This document shows, one piece after another, positions 26,432 to 40,294 of a DNA stretch of 64,000 nt. Source of the stretch: Anisus vortex. Taxonomy: Eukaryota; Mollusca; Gastropoda; Planorbidae. The notes under the pieces were generated by a model. It worked only from the letters and a program-made list of their open reading frames with translations, did not search any database and had not been told where the DNA came from. The translations under genes were made by a program, and so were the position numbers. The stretch spans positions 19,865,909-19,929,908 of the forward strand of contig OX421497.1 of the NCBI GenBank assembly GCA_949126835.1. The letters run 5' to 3'. How positions within the stretch are numbered: the stretch's first letter is position 1; every line of letters begins with the position of its first letter.

Positions 26432-27454
26432 TGTGTAACGTACATAGATAACTCAACATCAACAAAATTCTACCATAATTATAAAACATGTATAAGCATG
26501 CATCATAATATATATATTCATTATATCGTAAGTTAGATTACTGCGTCTTATGTGTTTCTTCTTATTGCTAATTCGGTATATCCAAAAATGTCTTTAAATT
26601 TTTCTTTAAATTGAAAGGCACTCTTTTAGATTGATTAATCGACACTCAATTTTGAAATGAAATTCTATGTATTTTGTTTTTTTTTCTAAAGTTATTCACT
26701 CGATAACTGAACGTTAAAGAAAAGTTTATGTCAGTGTTCATACTACTGTAAACCCTCCCATTGTATGTGTTTGTTTGTGGGTGTTTGTCTATGACGGTGT
26801 TTATGTAAGGTGACAATTTGTTTTCCAAAGTAAACAAAAAGAATGGTTATTTTGTGGTGCCGGTTTTATCCCATGTAATGTGTACTCTAAAGTTTGATTC
26901 ATCGACTGTGAGGTTTATTTTGGATGTTAGACTATTCAAATCAGAGAGGCGCTACATGTTCGATTTAAACATGACACACTAGACTAATACATAATTCATT
27001 CAAGTCAAATAAAGTCTTTACTATTTCCCCACCATCATATTATGTACATTGATGTCTTTATCCCGTTTCTCAATGTCAATATCATTGTTTGTAAACAGTA
27101 TATGATACTTATACTATAATCATAGTACATCACAATCCAGGTATTAGTTACTTGGGTATTGAGAAATCTAACTGGAAACACTTTAGTAGGAAAAACAGAG
27201 AATACGTTTTTAAAGATGGGAAATCTTAGTAAGAAAACAGTCAATGGTTTAAAGATTATTGAATTCATAACGTCACCAGAAGGAGGGGGCAGAGGGGTGG
27301 ACCCAGACGCCAGAGTTTGGTAAAGCGTTAAACAGACACTAAACAAATAATAACACAATTATCTGATGAAAACTGGATTCTTTTTTTTTTTTTTTTGTAC
27401 TGTAGTTTTAATTTAATAAAAGCAATGATTTCATCACACCATCGTGTAACTGGG

Positions 27455-27775
27455 CTTATAGAACTTTAGTCTGATATTATATTTTTTTTAACTAAGCATT
27501 CTTTTAAAAACTAGAAGTTTAGTCTGATATTATACTATTTTAAGATAGGCTTTGTTATTAAAACTAGACGTTTAGTCTGATATTATACTATTTTAAGATA
27601 GGCATTGCTTTAAAAACTAGAAGTTTAGTCTGATATTATACTATTTTAAGATAGGCATTGCTTGTAAAAACTAGAAGTTTAGTTTGATATTACTCTAAAC
27701 TAATTAATATTTAAAAAATCTATTTGGGTTCACTCTTAGATTTCTCTAAACTAAACAGTGTTTTAAAAACTAGAC
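27455..27775. repeat. ~54-bp tandem repeat, about five copies
   Basis: AGTTTAGTCTGATATTATAC followed by TATTTTAAGATAGGCATTGC and TAAAAACTAGA recurs; outer copies are diverged. Confidence 0.88.
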
Positions 27776-28024
27776 GTATAGACTGAGATTGAAGACATTA
27801 TTTCGTTTCTTCAGCTTGTACAGCGTGAAAACCAAAACTTAGAAAACTTTCATTCCAGTTCAATGAATACCTGGATCAATTGTTCTGAAATTGTTCCAAT
27901 CAACATTCAGTCTTCTTCAATGACTGTCTTCAAGAGTTTCATCACAAAAAAAGTCTAGATGAAAAAAAAAACAGACCACACATGAGAAATATAGGGAGAA
28001 AGGAGACTGAACATGAGATGGAGT

Positions 28025-28090
28025 GAAAGAGAGAGAGAGAAAAAGAGAGAAAGAGAGAGAGAGAATGATACAGAGAAAAACATAGAGAGG
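28025..28090. repeat. (GA)n purine tract
   Basis: GAGAGA-rich low-complexity sequence with A interruptions. Confidence 0.85.
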
Positions 28091-30558
28091 AATAATGTTC
28101 CATTTCAGTGGCGGCTCGAAGGTAGTCTCAACAATGTCTTGTGGTATTCTGTGAGCCGTTGAACAAGAGGGACAGGGGAAATTGTGGTCGGCAGACGAGA
28201 CTTTTCTTGACGAGAAGCAGTAGAACTATTATTGTATTAAATACGGTACGGTGAACAAGCAAATGTCCGCACGAGATCAACAAGTGGAAACTTTTACACC
28301 TCAAAAAGTAAACATTTGGATATCATAGAATGTATAGGTATACTTAATGTCTTTGTTTTTTAATGTCTGTCTATCTATATTTAGGTTTCACTACGTGTGT
28401 CTGTCATGCCAGACATTACGATTCGTTCAGTTCTCCTCTACACCAAATGTCTTCCTGTTCCAGCATACCGAAGTCAGTTCCAGAATTTCTTCTACACCCA
28501 CGCGTTTTCACAGTTTCAATGGTTTTAAAAAGTTCTAACACAATTAGAATATCCAGGGAAATAAATGTAACAATGTCATCTTGACATTGAACTATTTTTT
28601 GCTCTATTTTTATTTTATTTTTTGTCTTCTATTTGTGTATGGCTAAAGAAGCGAATGATAGTGATATTTTATTAATATTTATGTTTTAATAACTGTCTAT
28701 GATAAAAATCAGATAGTACCAAACATTTGTATGTATAAGAGATTCGTTATCATATGTTAGTTTATAAATTGTAGTAAGAAGCGCATGATATTGAATGAAC
28801 GATTTGGCACTCTGGAATGAAAGAGTTAGAGATTATCTAACGGCTTCCTATCAACGAAGAAAGGAAAGACAAGTCAGTTGTGATTTAGTCAGCAACCAAG
28901 CTAGTTGTGGTATCGTCAAATACTCAACAAGTTGTGGCTCTGATAGATATTATAGATTATAGATACAACTGCAGACTCGGAAGATTGATGTATGAAAGAG
29001 ATCTTATGTTCAGGATGTATATGATGTATTAAAACAAGTGGATTATAACAACGTCTCTCTTAGATCTTCACGTTACCATTGGTAATACATTAGTTTTGGT
29101 ATTCGTCCTCTGATAGCAAGGATAAAATATTTCTTTAAATTTCATTTCTTTTATAAATTCAAATGATTTGAAATATAAGAGAATATTTAATAGCCAGTGA
29201 TAAAAATATGTGTCTCTGTTATCGTCAACATAATATGTTAACTGTCAACATTGTTTCCTGTTATCATTGCATTGATTGAATAGATAGCTTCCTGTTTAAA
29301 GGGTGAGTAGTTCCCAACATTCATACACGAAGACTTGTATTAAATCAATGAACTGATAGGCCTACAGGAAACAATTTTTCTGGGGTTTTGTTTTTAAACA
29401 AATATAAACCAAGGGAAGACACCCAAGACCAAGGGAGTTAAGAAAATGGAGAAAATAACAAGGGGAGATAAAGAGAAATGCAAAGTTTCCAAGTTTCATG
29501 ATGTAATCGTCGCCCATGATGGATAGGCCGCTTGTCTTTTACTTCCATCGCTCGATTGTTTTGGTCAAACGGCCGAGGACTTAGCGGAAATGAGAGAAGG
29601 TTCAGAGGTCAGAGACAGGTTATGAATTCTGGAGTAACAGAGCAGCGGCGGTGTTGGATGGATAGAGTGGCAAGTTGAGACAGGAGATGACGTCAAATGA
29701 AAACTGAGGGGGGGGGATAGATTTCATAAAGAGTGAATAGAGTTTAGGAGTTTATGGCGATAAGGTACTTTAGGGTCAGTGGGTTTGTACAGTCAGAAAT
29801 GGAGACTTGGGGAAAGAAGAAAGCTCTTATCAAACTTGTTACTACTATTGATGGCTTCAAAGATATGGATTTGACTTTGATAGTTTCTTTTATGTGGATT
29901 CTGTACATGTTCTTCACAAGAATTTAAATTGAAATTGTGGTAGTTAAATCAGTCATATTCTTAAATATAAGATATTATCAATATTTCAGTGGATGGCTTG
30001 GGCAATATATAAAGAAATAAATTAAATATACATCTATATAAAATTTGTTTTTTAAATACTGCTTTTTTGTGTTTGGTAATATTTCTTGCTTTTGTTATTA
30101 TATTTAAATACTAGTCAGCTATACACATATTTATGTTTATGTAAATGTTTTCAATAATGGAAGACAGTGAAAACCATAACTGACATTTAAATTACAATTT
30201 CATAGATTACAATAAACATGTAATAATAGGGATTAATGAAAATAGGTTGAGTATTTGAGATTTATCGGTCAATTTGTTTTTCCGCTTGACAAAAGAAGCT
30301 ACAAATCTATCTTTAATTAACTTGAGTTTGAGTTTAACAAGTAGGAAGACATAGATCAACATAGGAAATGATTAAACGTAGTTAACATATGATACTAATT
30401 ACCAAGACGGTCAAATGGTTTCTAGGCGTCTAATTTAAAGTTGAGCCTTGGCTAGTTGCTTTATTGCAACACGTAAGAGTGGAAAATGTTCGTTTAACAG
30501 CCTATAACTCAGTTCGTTGTTTGTAAAACAGAAACTACACTCTCTGATAGCGTGTGAC
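28091..30558. other. No gene recognised
   Basis: Mostly AT-rich unassigned DNA. CAGTGGCGGCTCG at 28106 looks like a lone hAT end without a partner. The segment 29500-29700 is richer in GC and complexity but has no convincing coding frame. Confidence 0.45.
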
Positions 30559-32080
30559 TAGAGACCGACCGAAACCAAATTTTTAGTTTCGGCTGGAAAC
30601 GAAACCATACCGAATATTATACATTTACTTTCGGCCGAAACCGAAGCCGAAACAAAAAGTTTAACTACAACTTCGGCCGAAACCAAAAAATATACCGAAA
30701 ATGAAGAAACAAATGATTTCAAAAGACTGCACATTTATGTGTAATATTAACTAGTTTATGGGCACTCTATTTGAGTAAACCATTCTTTGGAGTGATTAAA
30801 TAATCCGTTATTATTAACATCAGTCTTCTACTTCACATTAGGGAAGTTAATATCCTTTTTTTTTCTCAAAACCTATTTTCGGTTCTAAATATCATTTTTT
30901 TTTTACCCATTTTCGGTTCCCCCTCTCCACACACGGGCAAAATAAGTTATAGTTTAAAAAAGACAAATTTGCATTGATTATACTAAAAAAATAATACAAA
31001 GGGCCATAGATCCTTAGAACGTGGTGAAATCTTTAAAAAACAGTTGATTTTGGATTAGCAGAAGTCAAAAGCTGTAGTGTTATGAATTTAGACCTATATA
31101 ATTATAATATAAATCAGTGGATGTTAGATCTATATGTTACACACATTAAAAGAATATTTGTAGAATATGAATAAAATCCCAGACACATCTATCTAGGGTG
31201 ACAGATGTCCGGCAAGAAAATAATCAGTTGTTGAAAAAAAACTTACATGCGCTGCAATGTTGTTTTTTTAGTTGCCCAAGTTGCTTTTCAGTCTACATTA
31301 AATAAAATGTTGGGTCAGTTTTACTAATATACAATTATTGGCAGCTAATGTAATAAAACTGAACTGATTATGGATTGTGAAACACTAAATATGTCATTAT
31401 GTTTGTCTCTCTATGTCCTTCTTTTGAAGTCCAAGTATCTCACAACCTTACGTCTATCGGTCTGTTTGTCTGTTAAAAAGCGTTCAGCATCAGTGGGGAA
31501 ATTATAGTTTTTCTTTTCTTTTCGAATACGTAGATCAAATGGCTGTGCCGACAACTAGCGTTATCATCTGCCTTTGCTGTTGTATGTACTTGTATCGCGA
31601 ATTCACAATCAATATTTGTAATTTGAAAAAAAAAACTGTAATTCGCTTCTAACAAACGAGTGTTTGCAAGGAATATAATGTTAAGGAATTGTTTTGTGCT
31701 AATCAAACAGGGTTTACAAATATTTCTTCAGATAAAAAGATAAATAAATCGTGGGACACAGTTATGAATGATTTCCTCCCGAAATCCGGTTTTTGATTAA
31801 CATCCCTACTTCACACAGATTAATTCACAACAGTTTTAAGTAAATGAATGTATCAATAAGCAGAGTAATAGATGCAGCAATAGCGCAGCATTATGAATTT
31901 TAAAAGTTAAAATAGATATTCGGCTGATGACCGAAAGTCAATATCAGTTTCGGCCGAAACCGTAAACAAACCGAAAACTAACATTTGGCTTCGGCCGAAA
32001 CCGAAAACACGCCGAAAAATGGTTTTTGCCTATTTTCGGCGCCAAAGACGAAGCCGAAACCGAATATCGGTCGGTCTCTA
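30559..32080. mobile_element. Outer hAT-like non-autonomous element
   Basis: Terminal inverted repeat TAGAGACCGACCGA is perfect at both ends, and the 8-bp target CGTGTGAC is duplicated exactly at 30551-30558 and 32081-32088. Both features fit the hAT superfamily. TTCGGCCGAAACCG, itself containing the palindrome TTCGGCCGAA, lies twice near each end (about 30632, 30672, 31951, 31991) and may bind transposase. Removing the nested element and its extra target copy leaves about 544 bp. No transposase is visible. Confidence 0.85.
30839..31808. mobile_element. Nested hAT-like element
   Basis: The left end TAGGGAAGTTAAT and the right end ATTAACATCCCTA are inverted repeats with one mismatch. The flanking 8-mers CTTCACAT (30831-30838) and CTTCACAC (31809-31816) match at seven of eight positions. 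The 970-bp element lies wholly inside the outer hAT element. No transposase is seen; the longest frame is 77 codons and unrecognised. Confidence 0.75.
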
Positions 32081-32088
32081 CGTGTGAC

Positions 32089-34654
32089 TAAAATTGATAT
32101 TTTGATATTTGATGCAAAGGTCACATTTATATCCCCTCCCCGAAACACATCAAAGAAAATACCCTACCAGTATGTTGTTTTAAATTTAAGAATACTGGAG
32201 GAAGGTCAACATGACTAATGTCACACATTCACATGCACACACCCACACACGCAAATATGTGTGTATGTAGCCTATATATGTATATTTGTGTGTGCCTCTG
32301 AGTGTATGTGTGTGTATTTATATATGTATGTATGCAGCCTATTGACGAATGTATGTATGCATGTATGTTGTATGTATGTTGTGTGTTGTTATGCGTGTAG
32401 ATTATATCTTCCTTTCTTCTTGTGTAACTCTACCATTGCCAGATCCTTAGCCCTGACCCTTCATTGAACTCTGCTACTGTCTCGTCATTAGTTTATTTGT
32501 ACTTTTTCTGGCGATTGCACGGGAATATTCTTTTGTACTGGAAGTTAGGAGAATATGATGTTTACAATTTATCTTATGCTATTTTTAAGACTAGGGCTTT
32601 GAGAATGCTCCTTTTAAAATAGTATAAATATAGGAAATTCTCGCTAGAGAAAAAGGTTTTTCTAATATCGATGTAGTCTTATATTCTTTTATAGAGCTCA
32701 GTGGCAGTGTTGTGTATTTATTGTGTTTACTACCTTACTACAGTATATTTAATTATGTCATAGGATTATTTTCATGATTGTAGGATATTTATTGTGTTCA
32801 CCTTACTAAATTGTTTTTATTCTGTTGTGGGATTCAAATGAGTAAATTTTATTTTTATATTTTTATTTTATATTAAGTATATTAAGTTAGTTAATAATTT
32901 TTTTTAAATTGGTATCGTCTGAAGTGTTGTTTTATTAAATAAATATTTTTTTTTACTAGTACATAAGTGAGCCACAAATAATTAATATTACTAGTTATTT
33001 ATTACAACCTCTTTAACGAGATCTCATAATTTAAATTTAATTATAAACTAGGTTCGTAATAGTGTACTTATGTATGTATGTATATATGTATGCATTAAGC
33101 TATACGTGTATGGGTGTATGTATGTATGAATATATTTATTTGTATGTAAATATGTATGAATGTGTGTGTGTATTTTTATGTAGCTTCTCATTTAATTTTC
33201 CCTTTTGCTATGAACAACAATATAAAGAAGAAACAGTTCAAGCTTTCCCATGGGGTCCATATATTTGTCTTAATGTATACAGTATGCACTAAACACTACA
33301 AGTCAATAGAATACATTAGACAATCTTGTATGTGACTAAAGTAGTGAAATATGTAATCGTTGTTATTTACAATCAGTTGACAGACCATAGTCCATAGAGC
33401 CATATAAACCAACATTCTATACAATTCAAATACAGGACAAGACTCAAACTACGCTCAGGCGTAAGGCGTCATAACCATATGTAGAGATGATAGCGTAAGA
33501 AATATAAACAATGAGATACAAATACCAGAAAACAATTTCGCAAATAAATATACAACTTTAGATATTAAGCTTTAGCACAAATACATGTATTCCTTATCTC
33601 TTTATGTGACTTACTCAATAAATGAACATTATATACAATCATTATAAAAATGCAAGACGAGACTCGGACCACGGATGAGCGTAGGACGCAATAATCTTCT
33701 CTATAGAAGGAGCGTCTGTAATGTATAAGATAATATCACTTCTGTGATATGACATTCAACATACATAGGGCGAACTATATGTGGAATCTACGAAGATCAA
33801 AGTCTACGGATTCTAACATCAGTATTTGGCAAGCTATCGTGTAAGGCACGGGTCAGGGTATTATCCACTATACCAGAAACATGCTATATTTCCTGTTCTC
33901 TTTCATCTACCAATGTCGCATATAGTCTAGCCTGGAGGGAAAAAAGGAGAACAAAATTGGATAAAGTAAATAAAACAAAATCAAATATGTATACAGTGTG
34001 AAGATATTCATTTAAATAGAGATACAATATGTCTGTCTATAGTACGCCGACATTGAATGTACATCGCATTTCCATAAAACCCATTAGAAATCTTAGTTAA
34101 CAGCCATTAGTTGTAGATTTTGACGGCCAGTTAAAGACTCCACTGATTACATTTTATAAGCCTGGCTTTAAATAATTTTTTCCCCCAAAAGGTTCAACTG
34201 TATTATTGATTCTATTAAGCTTCTAAGTGAAGTTAAAATTAGAAATCTTAAAATACTGCCTGGAATAATGTTGGTTAAACAGTTTAATCCATCATTCAAA
34301 TGGGTCATAAAACATTCCATTAAGACATAGAGTTTTACTAAGACACTAAAACGTGTTATTTTATATCTACCATATACTGTGTGTTTCTTCAGCTTTGTAC
34401 ATTTAATGTTGACCTTGTGTTTAGAGAGCGGAATGTTGGGGCTACTAACTGCCTTTGAATGTAAACCTTGCTTTGAACACAGTGTGGCAGGCAATTTGGC
34501 GTTAAGAAGGAACTTAAAGCATACTTGTGAACACTCTAGCTTCCATCTAGTGTCAATAGGATGTGACCTCAGACGAAGCTGTCGAGGCTTATAATAGAGA
34601 CTGAAGGCCGACAGAGATAGGGAGTGTAGCTGGACGTTTATCCGCTTCTGGGCA
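32089..34654. other. No gene; simple repeats and a dispersed repeat pair
   Basis: GT/TATG-rich patches occur at 32230-32400 and 33060-33180. Two related copies of a dispersed repeat lie at about 33426-33510 and 33645-33740 (second copy GATGAGCGTAGGACGCAATA). No convincing coding frame. Confidence 0.5.
33645..33740 (+). repeat. Dispersed repeat (family of at least three copies)
   Basis: AATGCAAGACGAGACTCGGA, then GATGAGCGTAGGACGCAATA and ATCTTCTCTATAGAAGGAGC. Closely matched at 41530-41615 and, inverted, at 49955-50035. Probably a SINE or MITE fragment; ends not resolved. Confidence 0.65.
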
Positions 34655-35165
34655 TTAGCGGACAAGTAGGATATGATTATCTTATCTTATAGCGGACAAG
34701 TAGGATATAATTATCTTATCTTATAGCGTACAAGAAGAATATGATTATCTTATCTAATAGCGGACAAGTAGTATATAATTATCTTATCTTATAACAGACA
34801 AGTAGGATATATCTTATCTTATAGTGGACACACAGCATTTCATTATATTATTATTTTCTTAGATCGCACAAGAAGGATATAATTATATTAGCTTATAACG
34901 GACAAGTAGGATATGATTATCTTATCTTTTAGCGTACTAGTTGTATATGATTATCTTATCTTTTTGCGGACAAGTAGGATATGATTATCTTGTCTTTTAG
35001 CGGATAAATAGGATATGATTATCTTATCTTTTAGTGGACAAGTAGGATATGATTATCTTATTGTTTAGCGGACTAGTTGTATATGATTATCTTATCTTTT
35101 AGCGGACAAGTAGGATATGATTATCTTATCTTTTAGCGTATTAGTTGTATATGATTATCTAATCT
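34655..35165. repeat. ~37-bp minisatellite, about 13 copies
   Basis: GCGGACAAGTAGGATATGAT followed by TATCTTATCTTTTA recurs with point changes and small indels. Confidence 0.9.
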
Positions 35166-35619
35166 ATTGATAACCGGAGAATTTCTCAGTGATTTCTCTA
35201 CTAATCCTATAGAGTTAAACACCAAATGACTTCAGCTCCTGACCACTGGGAATTTCTACGTATTGTCCGTAAAGCTATTTAGAAACTGTCGCGTTTTAGT
35301 GTACCCCAATGTGACATTAAAGTGATACATTTTTTATAAGACGATCAAGTTGAAACTTGAGTCTGAAAAACCTTAGGGGAATACATTGTCATTGTCAAGC
35401 CATTTCGCGAAGAGAAAAAAAGAAAGAACTGTATTAAAGTTTCTGTTAGTTTTTCAAATTTCAAGGTTGGACAATGTCCAATATAGTATACAGATATAGG
35501 GTGTCCAGTTCGAATATTTAAAAAAATTAAGTGCGGTTGTGTCAGAGTGGGTACAGAAGTACCGAATCCTAACCATGAATTGTTTTAAGTAAATTTATTT
35601 AGGAGTTTATTAGGTGGGT

Positions 35620-35775
35620 TGGTAGGCCTATATATAATGTATGTTGGTTTATGTTGCATAGGTTGGCATATATTAGGTAGGTTGGCATATATTATGTAGG
35701 TAGGCAGATATTAGATAGGTAAGCATAAATTAGATAGCTAGGAATAAATTAGATAGGTAGGCATATATTAAGTAT
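35620..35775. repeat. ~23-bp degenerate repeat
   Basis: TAGGTTGGCATATATTAGG and variants occur about six times. Confidence 0.75.
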
Positions 35776-36589
35776 GTTTCCTTAACAATTGTTAAAAACA
35801 AGATTATTTTTTTGTAGAAAATAATTAGGGATTTGTTTGTTTAGATCAATGGATGAATAAACTAGATCTACAATTGATTTCAAGACGTCTTTATAAACAA
35901 GTAGTTCATAAACTAAATTATTCCATTTCTAGATCTAGTTTGAAAATCTTTCTTTGCTGACAAGTCACTGTTGAAAAGCTTTTTAAATTTCGCTTCACGT
36001 GATCTGATTTCTCAAACTTCAATTGGTTAGCTTTTTGTAATAAATGGTGGCAAAGAAAAGAAGAAGAACAAAAATTCCAATTCTGTTAAAAGGAATGAAA
36101 CAGGGGAGTGAACTGGTGGTTGGCATAAAAAGGTTTAACAGGAAACGAGAATATGAAGCATAGAGTTGTTACCCTTATTATTGGATTTCTTCAATTCCAA
36201 TGCGCGCGCGTCCAAAGAAACTTGTCAACAGACGGACGGAACATGGCTGTGCAGAAGTGAAAAATCTGGCCCGTCTGGGCGCACCCTATTAAAATAAAGG
36301 GATGGAAGGGGCGTTTTTGGAAGAGATGAAACTTGCCAGGGTGGAAGGTGTTTTCCCGTCTAGACTGCTCGCACGCGTGTGTCTGTGTGTGTCCGTGAGC
36401 GTTTGACAGCGTGTGGGAAGGTCTCAGTGTGTGGGCGCATGCGTAAGTTACTTTTGACGGTGCATGAAAATGATAAACAATTTTATGTATAAAGAAAGAC
36501 AAACCTAGCATTCCAACAAATGTTATTATTTTACAATTGTAGGTCAAATGTTGATGTTATTGTTGATGTCATTGTTGTATCATTGTTGG

Positions 36590-37360
36590 TAGAGGTCTAC
36601 CGATAAGGTCACAAATTGTACTTACTAGTGTAGGCCTATAGGCCTACTTATAAGACCCCAACTTGTACTTACTAGTGTAGGCCTACTGACAAGATCACAC
36701 ATTTTACTTACTAGTGTAGGCCTTCTGATAAGATCACAAATTTTACTTACTAGTGTAGGCCTACTGATAAGATCACAAATTGTACTTACTAGTGTAGGCC
36801 TACTGATAAGATCACAAATTTTACTTACTAGTGTAGGCCTACTGATAAGATCACAAATTGTACTTACTAGTGTAGGCCTACTGATAAGATTACAAATTGT
36901 ACTTACTAGTATAGGCCTACTGATAAGATCACAAATTGTACTTACTAGTATAGGCCTACTGATAAGATCACAAATTGTACTTACTAGTATAGGCCTACTG
37001 ATAAGATCACAAATTGTACTTAGGGTATAGGCCTACTGATAAGATCACAAATTGTACTTACTAGTGTAGGCCTACTTATAAGATCACAAATTTTACTTAC
37101 TAGTGTAGGCCTACTGATAAGATCACAAATTTTACTTACTAGTGTAGGCCTACTGATAAGATCACAAATTGTACTTACTAGTGTAAGCCTACTGATAAGG
37201 TCACACATTTTACTTACTAGTGTAGGTCTACTGATAAGATCACAAATTGTACTTACTAGTGTAGGTCTACTGATAAGATCACAAATTGTACTTACTAGTA
37301 TAGGCCTACTGATAAGATCACACATTTAACTTACTAGTAGAGCTATAGGCTTACTGATGA
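36590..37360. repeat. 39-bp minisatellite, about 19 copies
   Basis: AGGCCTACTGATAAGATCAC followed by AAATTGTACTTACTAGTGT repeats at 39 bp. Since 39 is a multiple of three, a spurious 13-residue-repeat open frame results. Each unit carries GTAAGT on the minus strand. Confidence 0.92.
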
Positions 37361-40294
37361 GGACTATAATAAATTTTGTCATGCCTACACTTATTCTTTA
37401 TCCCCCTCTATCTATTGTGTTTCAGCTTTTTGCCCTTGATTCTAGGATTAGTCAGTCTTGACTTTCTCTCCCCTTTCGTAACTCCCCTTAATAAGCCCTC
37501 GCAAAGCAATTCGCATTATCATTGTCAGTAAGCAAACGAGACTCGGAAGTTGTGGCCCTTTTACTAATCAAGGGGCTCTGGAGTTGTCCTTCCTTTTGGC
37601 TCTGTCGGGGGAAATCCGTTAAGAGATAAATCTGGCGTAATTACCAGACACTTCCAATGAACTAGACATCTTCTTCTCCTTTTATTCCACCAAATATCGA
37701 AGTTGGCAATTAAATTCGAGTTCAGTCACATTTTTAGTTTCGCAGCTAATTTGCCCTCTATGATTGAATTTCTTTTTTTTTTTAAATAAATTAGAGTTAA
37801 GTGTTTACAATAATTAGGGATGTGCCAAATTGGCGTTTTGAAGAAAAAAAAATAGTTTATTAGAATTTAATATTTGTTTTATTGTTCTTTGTTTTAATTT
37901 TTTTAACTGTACTAATTAGTTATGCTTGAAATCGTGTAGGCTTGAGGAAATTGAAGCAATTAAAATAACGAAATCAAAGAAAAGGTTTATGAAATATTAA
38001 TTTGCATAAACTCAATTTATTAGTTAGGCCTACCTAATTATTTTTAAAAAATATTTTTAACACTTTATTTTTATTTCAAAGACATCATTGCCAATCCTTA
38101 CATGTGCATGTGAACGTGTGTATGTATATTATAAAAAAACAACACTATTCTGCATTTAAGTAACAAATACTCTAACCAAATTTAATACATAGAAGACTAC
38201 AAAAAAAAAAAAAAAATACTTTTTCGACAGCGATTTTAATATTTATAACTTAGTGTATGAAGGTTTTTACAGATATATATGTATGACAACAATGCACGTA
38301 CAAATACGTTTTTTATGTTTAATGCACAGGCCTATGTTGATGTGTGTAGAGTGATATGCAGACATTTAGTAAACTATATTATGTAAAGTTAAAGAGCCAT
38401 ATATTTATAGCGTATAAAAGATACACTATAGTACACAAAGTCGCGATCATATGTTTGTATAACTAGCACTATTTCATTGAAGAAGTCCATTTAATGACTT
38501 TTACTACATTTGTTTTGCTTATAAAATATTTTCCAAAGTTAAGGAAAAATAATAGCATATAATAGCATATATCATTTATCTAAACGTATCAGTAGACACA
38601 CATCATATTTATGTATAGAGAGGCATATAATATAGGTTTGGATATATGTTTCAAAATATGTTTACATCAGGTCAAACAAATTACGAAATAATATAATGTA
38701 TAATTTATATTTCTAATTATTTGTTTTTTTTTCTTGCACGATCATAAAGCCTCCTCGTTCTGTGAAATTTGAAACTTCTGTCTAACTCTAAATGGCAGGC
38801 AAATGATCTTAGAAACTCTAGCCTCTCCAGAAAATATAAAACTACAATAAAAGAAAAAAAATTACGAAACAAAAGATTTCTATTCAAAGTTTTGTCATAT
38901 TTCTATAGGTAAGTGACACAAGATTTACGTAGACTTAATCATACTTAATGATTTCAATTATTAGAATTGCGAAATATAAAATGTGTTGACAACTAAACAA
39001 TTTTTAATGTAAAATTATTATCTTCTATGTTTATATACATAGGCCTAAGTTTATCTGTAGCTAGGATTTAGTTTTATATTTTGATGAAGGTTTTAAATGA
39101 TGTTACACGTAATATGTTGTTGTTGTTTTTTGTTCAGGCAGCCCATTCCATGTCATGATGCCACTCAGGCAGAGAATTTACATTAATTTCATTATAAGAA
39201 TGTTATTTTAATCCCTATATCTTTCTGGGGAGTGTATAGTTTAGATTTTAGATCTATTGTGTTGTATTTCTGAGTTAGAAAGAAACGATCTACGTATCAT
39301 TATTCATAATACCTTGTTATTTTCTTTTTAATATAGAGCCTACTTTCCTGGCGTCTAAAAATCTAAATTTAGATATTTAAGTAGGTGGTGTCATATGACA
39401 AATAACAACACAAAAAAAAAAGAAAGATAGCCTATATCTAGTCTAATTTGAAATGATTGTGGGCGAATTTTAATGATTTATTTATTTATTTTTAATTATT
39501 GAACAAAGAATGAAATAGTTCTAATGTATATTTATGTTTTACGTTTTACGCAAATAAAGACGAAATACGTTCAAAAATCGATTTTGTTGACTTCGGTTTT
39601 CTTTAATTAGTCTACTGCGGTTTTTGTCGATTACTTTCGTGTTGTTTTTTTCTGTCGTTCATTGTTTTCGTCAATTACTTCGTCTTCCGTCATTTCTGCA
39701 GCTGATCCTAAAGCTATAGACCAAGAAGGCCGATGCAGCTGATCCTAAAGCTATAGACCAAGAAGGCCGATGGCCTCAGAGACTCCTTGGATTTTCTAAG
39801 TCTCTAAGGAGTTCAAAACATTGTAATATACACATCTCTCTCCCCTCTCCTCACAGTCTTCATATGACAAAACGAGTTTTTAGCTCTGTGAATGCCATGC
39901 TACATGTTCATGCAATATTTTGACTCGTTTTTTTTCATATTACATTTCATGAAGATTTCTTATTGTTTTTACATTATAAAACACATTTATTCTCTGTAAA
40001 TTTATTATTTCTTTTCATTACGTTAGTATTTTAGAGTGTCTAGAAGGAATTAATTATATTTGAATGAAATCATAGGAAAAATTTTCGGTTTCGGATTTCT
40101 TTTATATTAAATTGGTATATGGCCTACTGTATTATTTTCTTATATCATATGATTTTCGTACATTTTGTAGATTTTTAAATTAATGTTATATTTTTTTTAC
40201 ACTTATTATCTACATTGTAGCCGTGTTCTTGCATAAAAATTAGTAATTTGTAAGATTTTGTTGCTCAGTGTTAAATGATATCTTAACTTACAAT
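37361..40294. other. Unassigned, with one high-complexity island
   Basis: At 37480-37720 the sequence is richer in GC and free of repeats, including GGCGTAATTACC; it could be regulatory. Elsewhere AT-rich. A 36-bp unit (GCTGATCCTAAAGCTATAGA CCAAGAAGG) is duplicated in tandem at 39700-39771. A short dispersed repeat (CAGCCCATTCCATGTCATGA) at 39125-39180 recurs at 50075 and 51430. Confidence 0.45.

Noticed and set aside
31195..31240. CTAGGGTGACAGATGTCCGG as a third nested transposon end
   Set aside because: No partner end or target duplication could be found.
37020..37325. 101-codon minus frame with repeated ICDLISRPTLVS
   Set aside because: Produced by the 39-bp minisatellite.
36590..37360. 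CRISPR-like regular array
   Set aside because: Units are contiguous without unique spacers and the genome is eukaryotic; it is a minisatellite.
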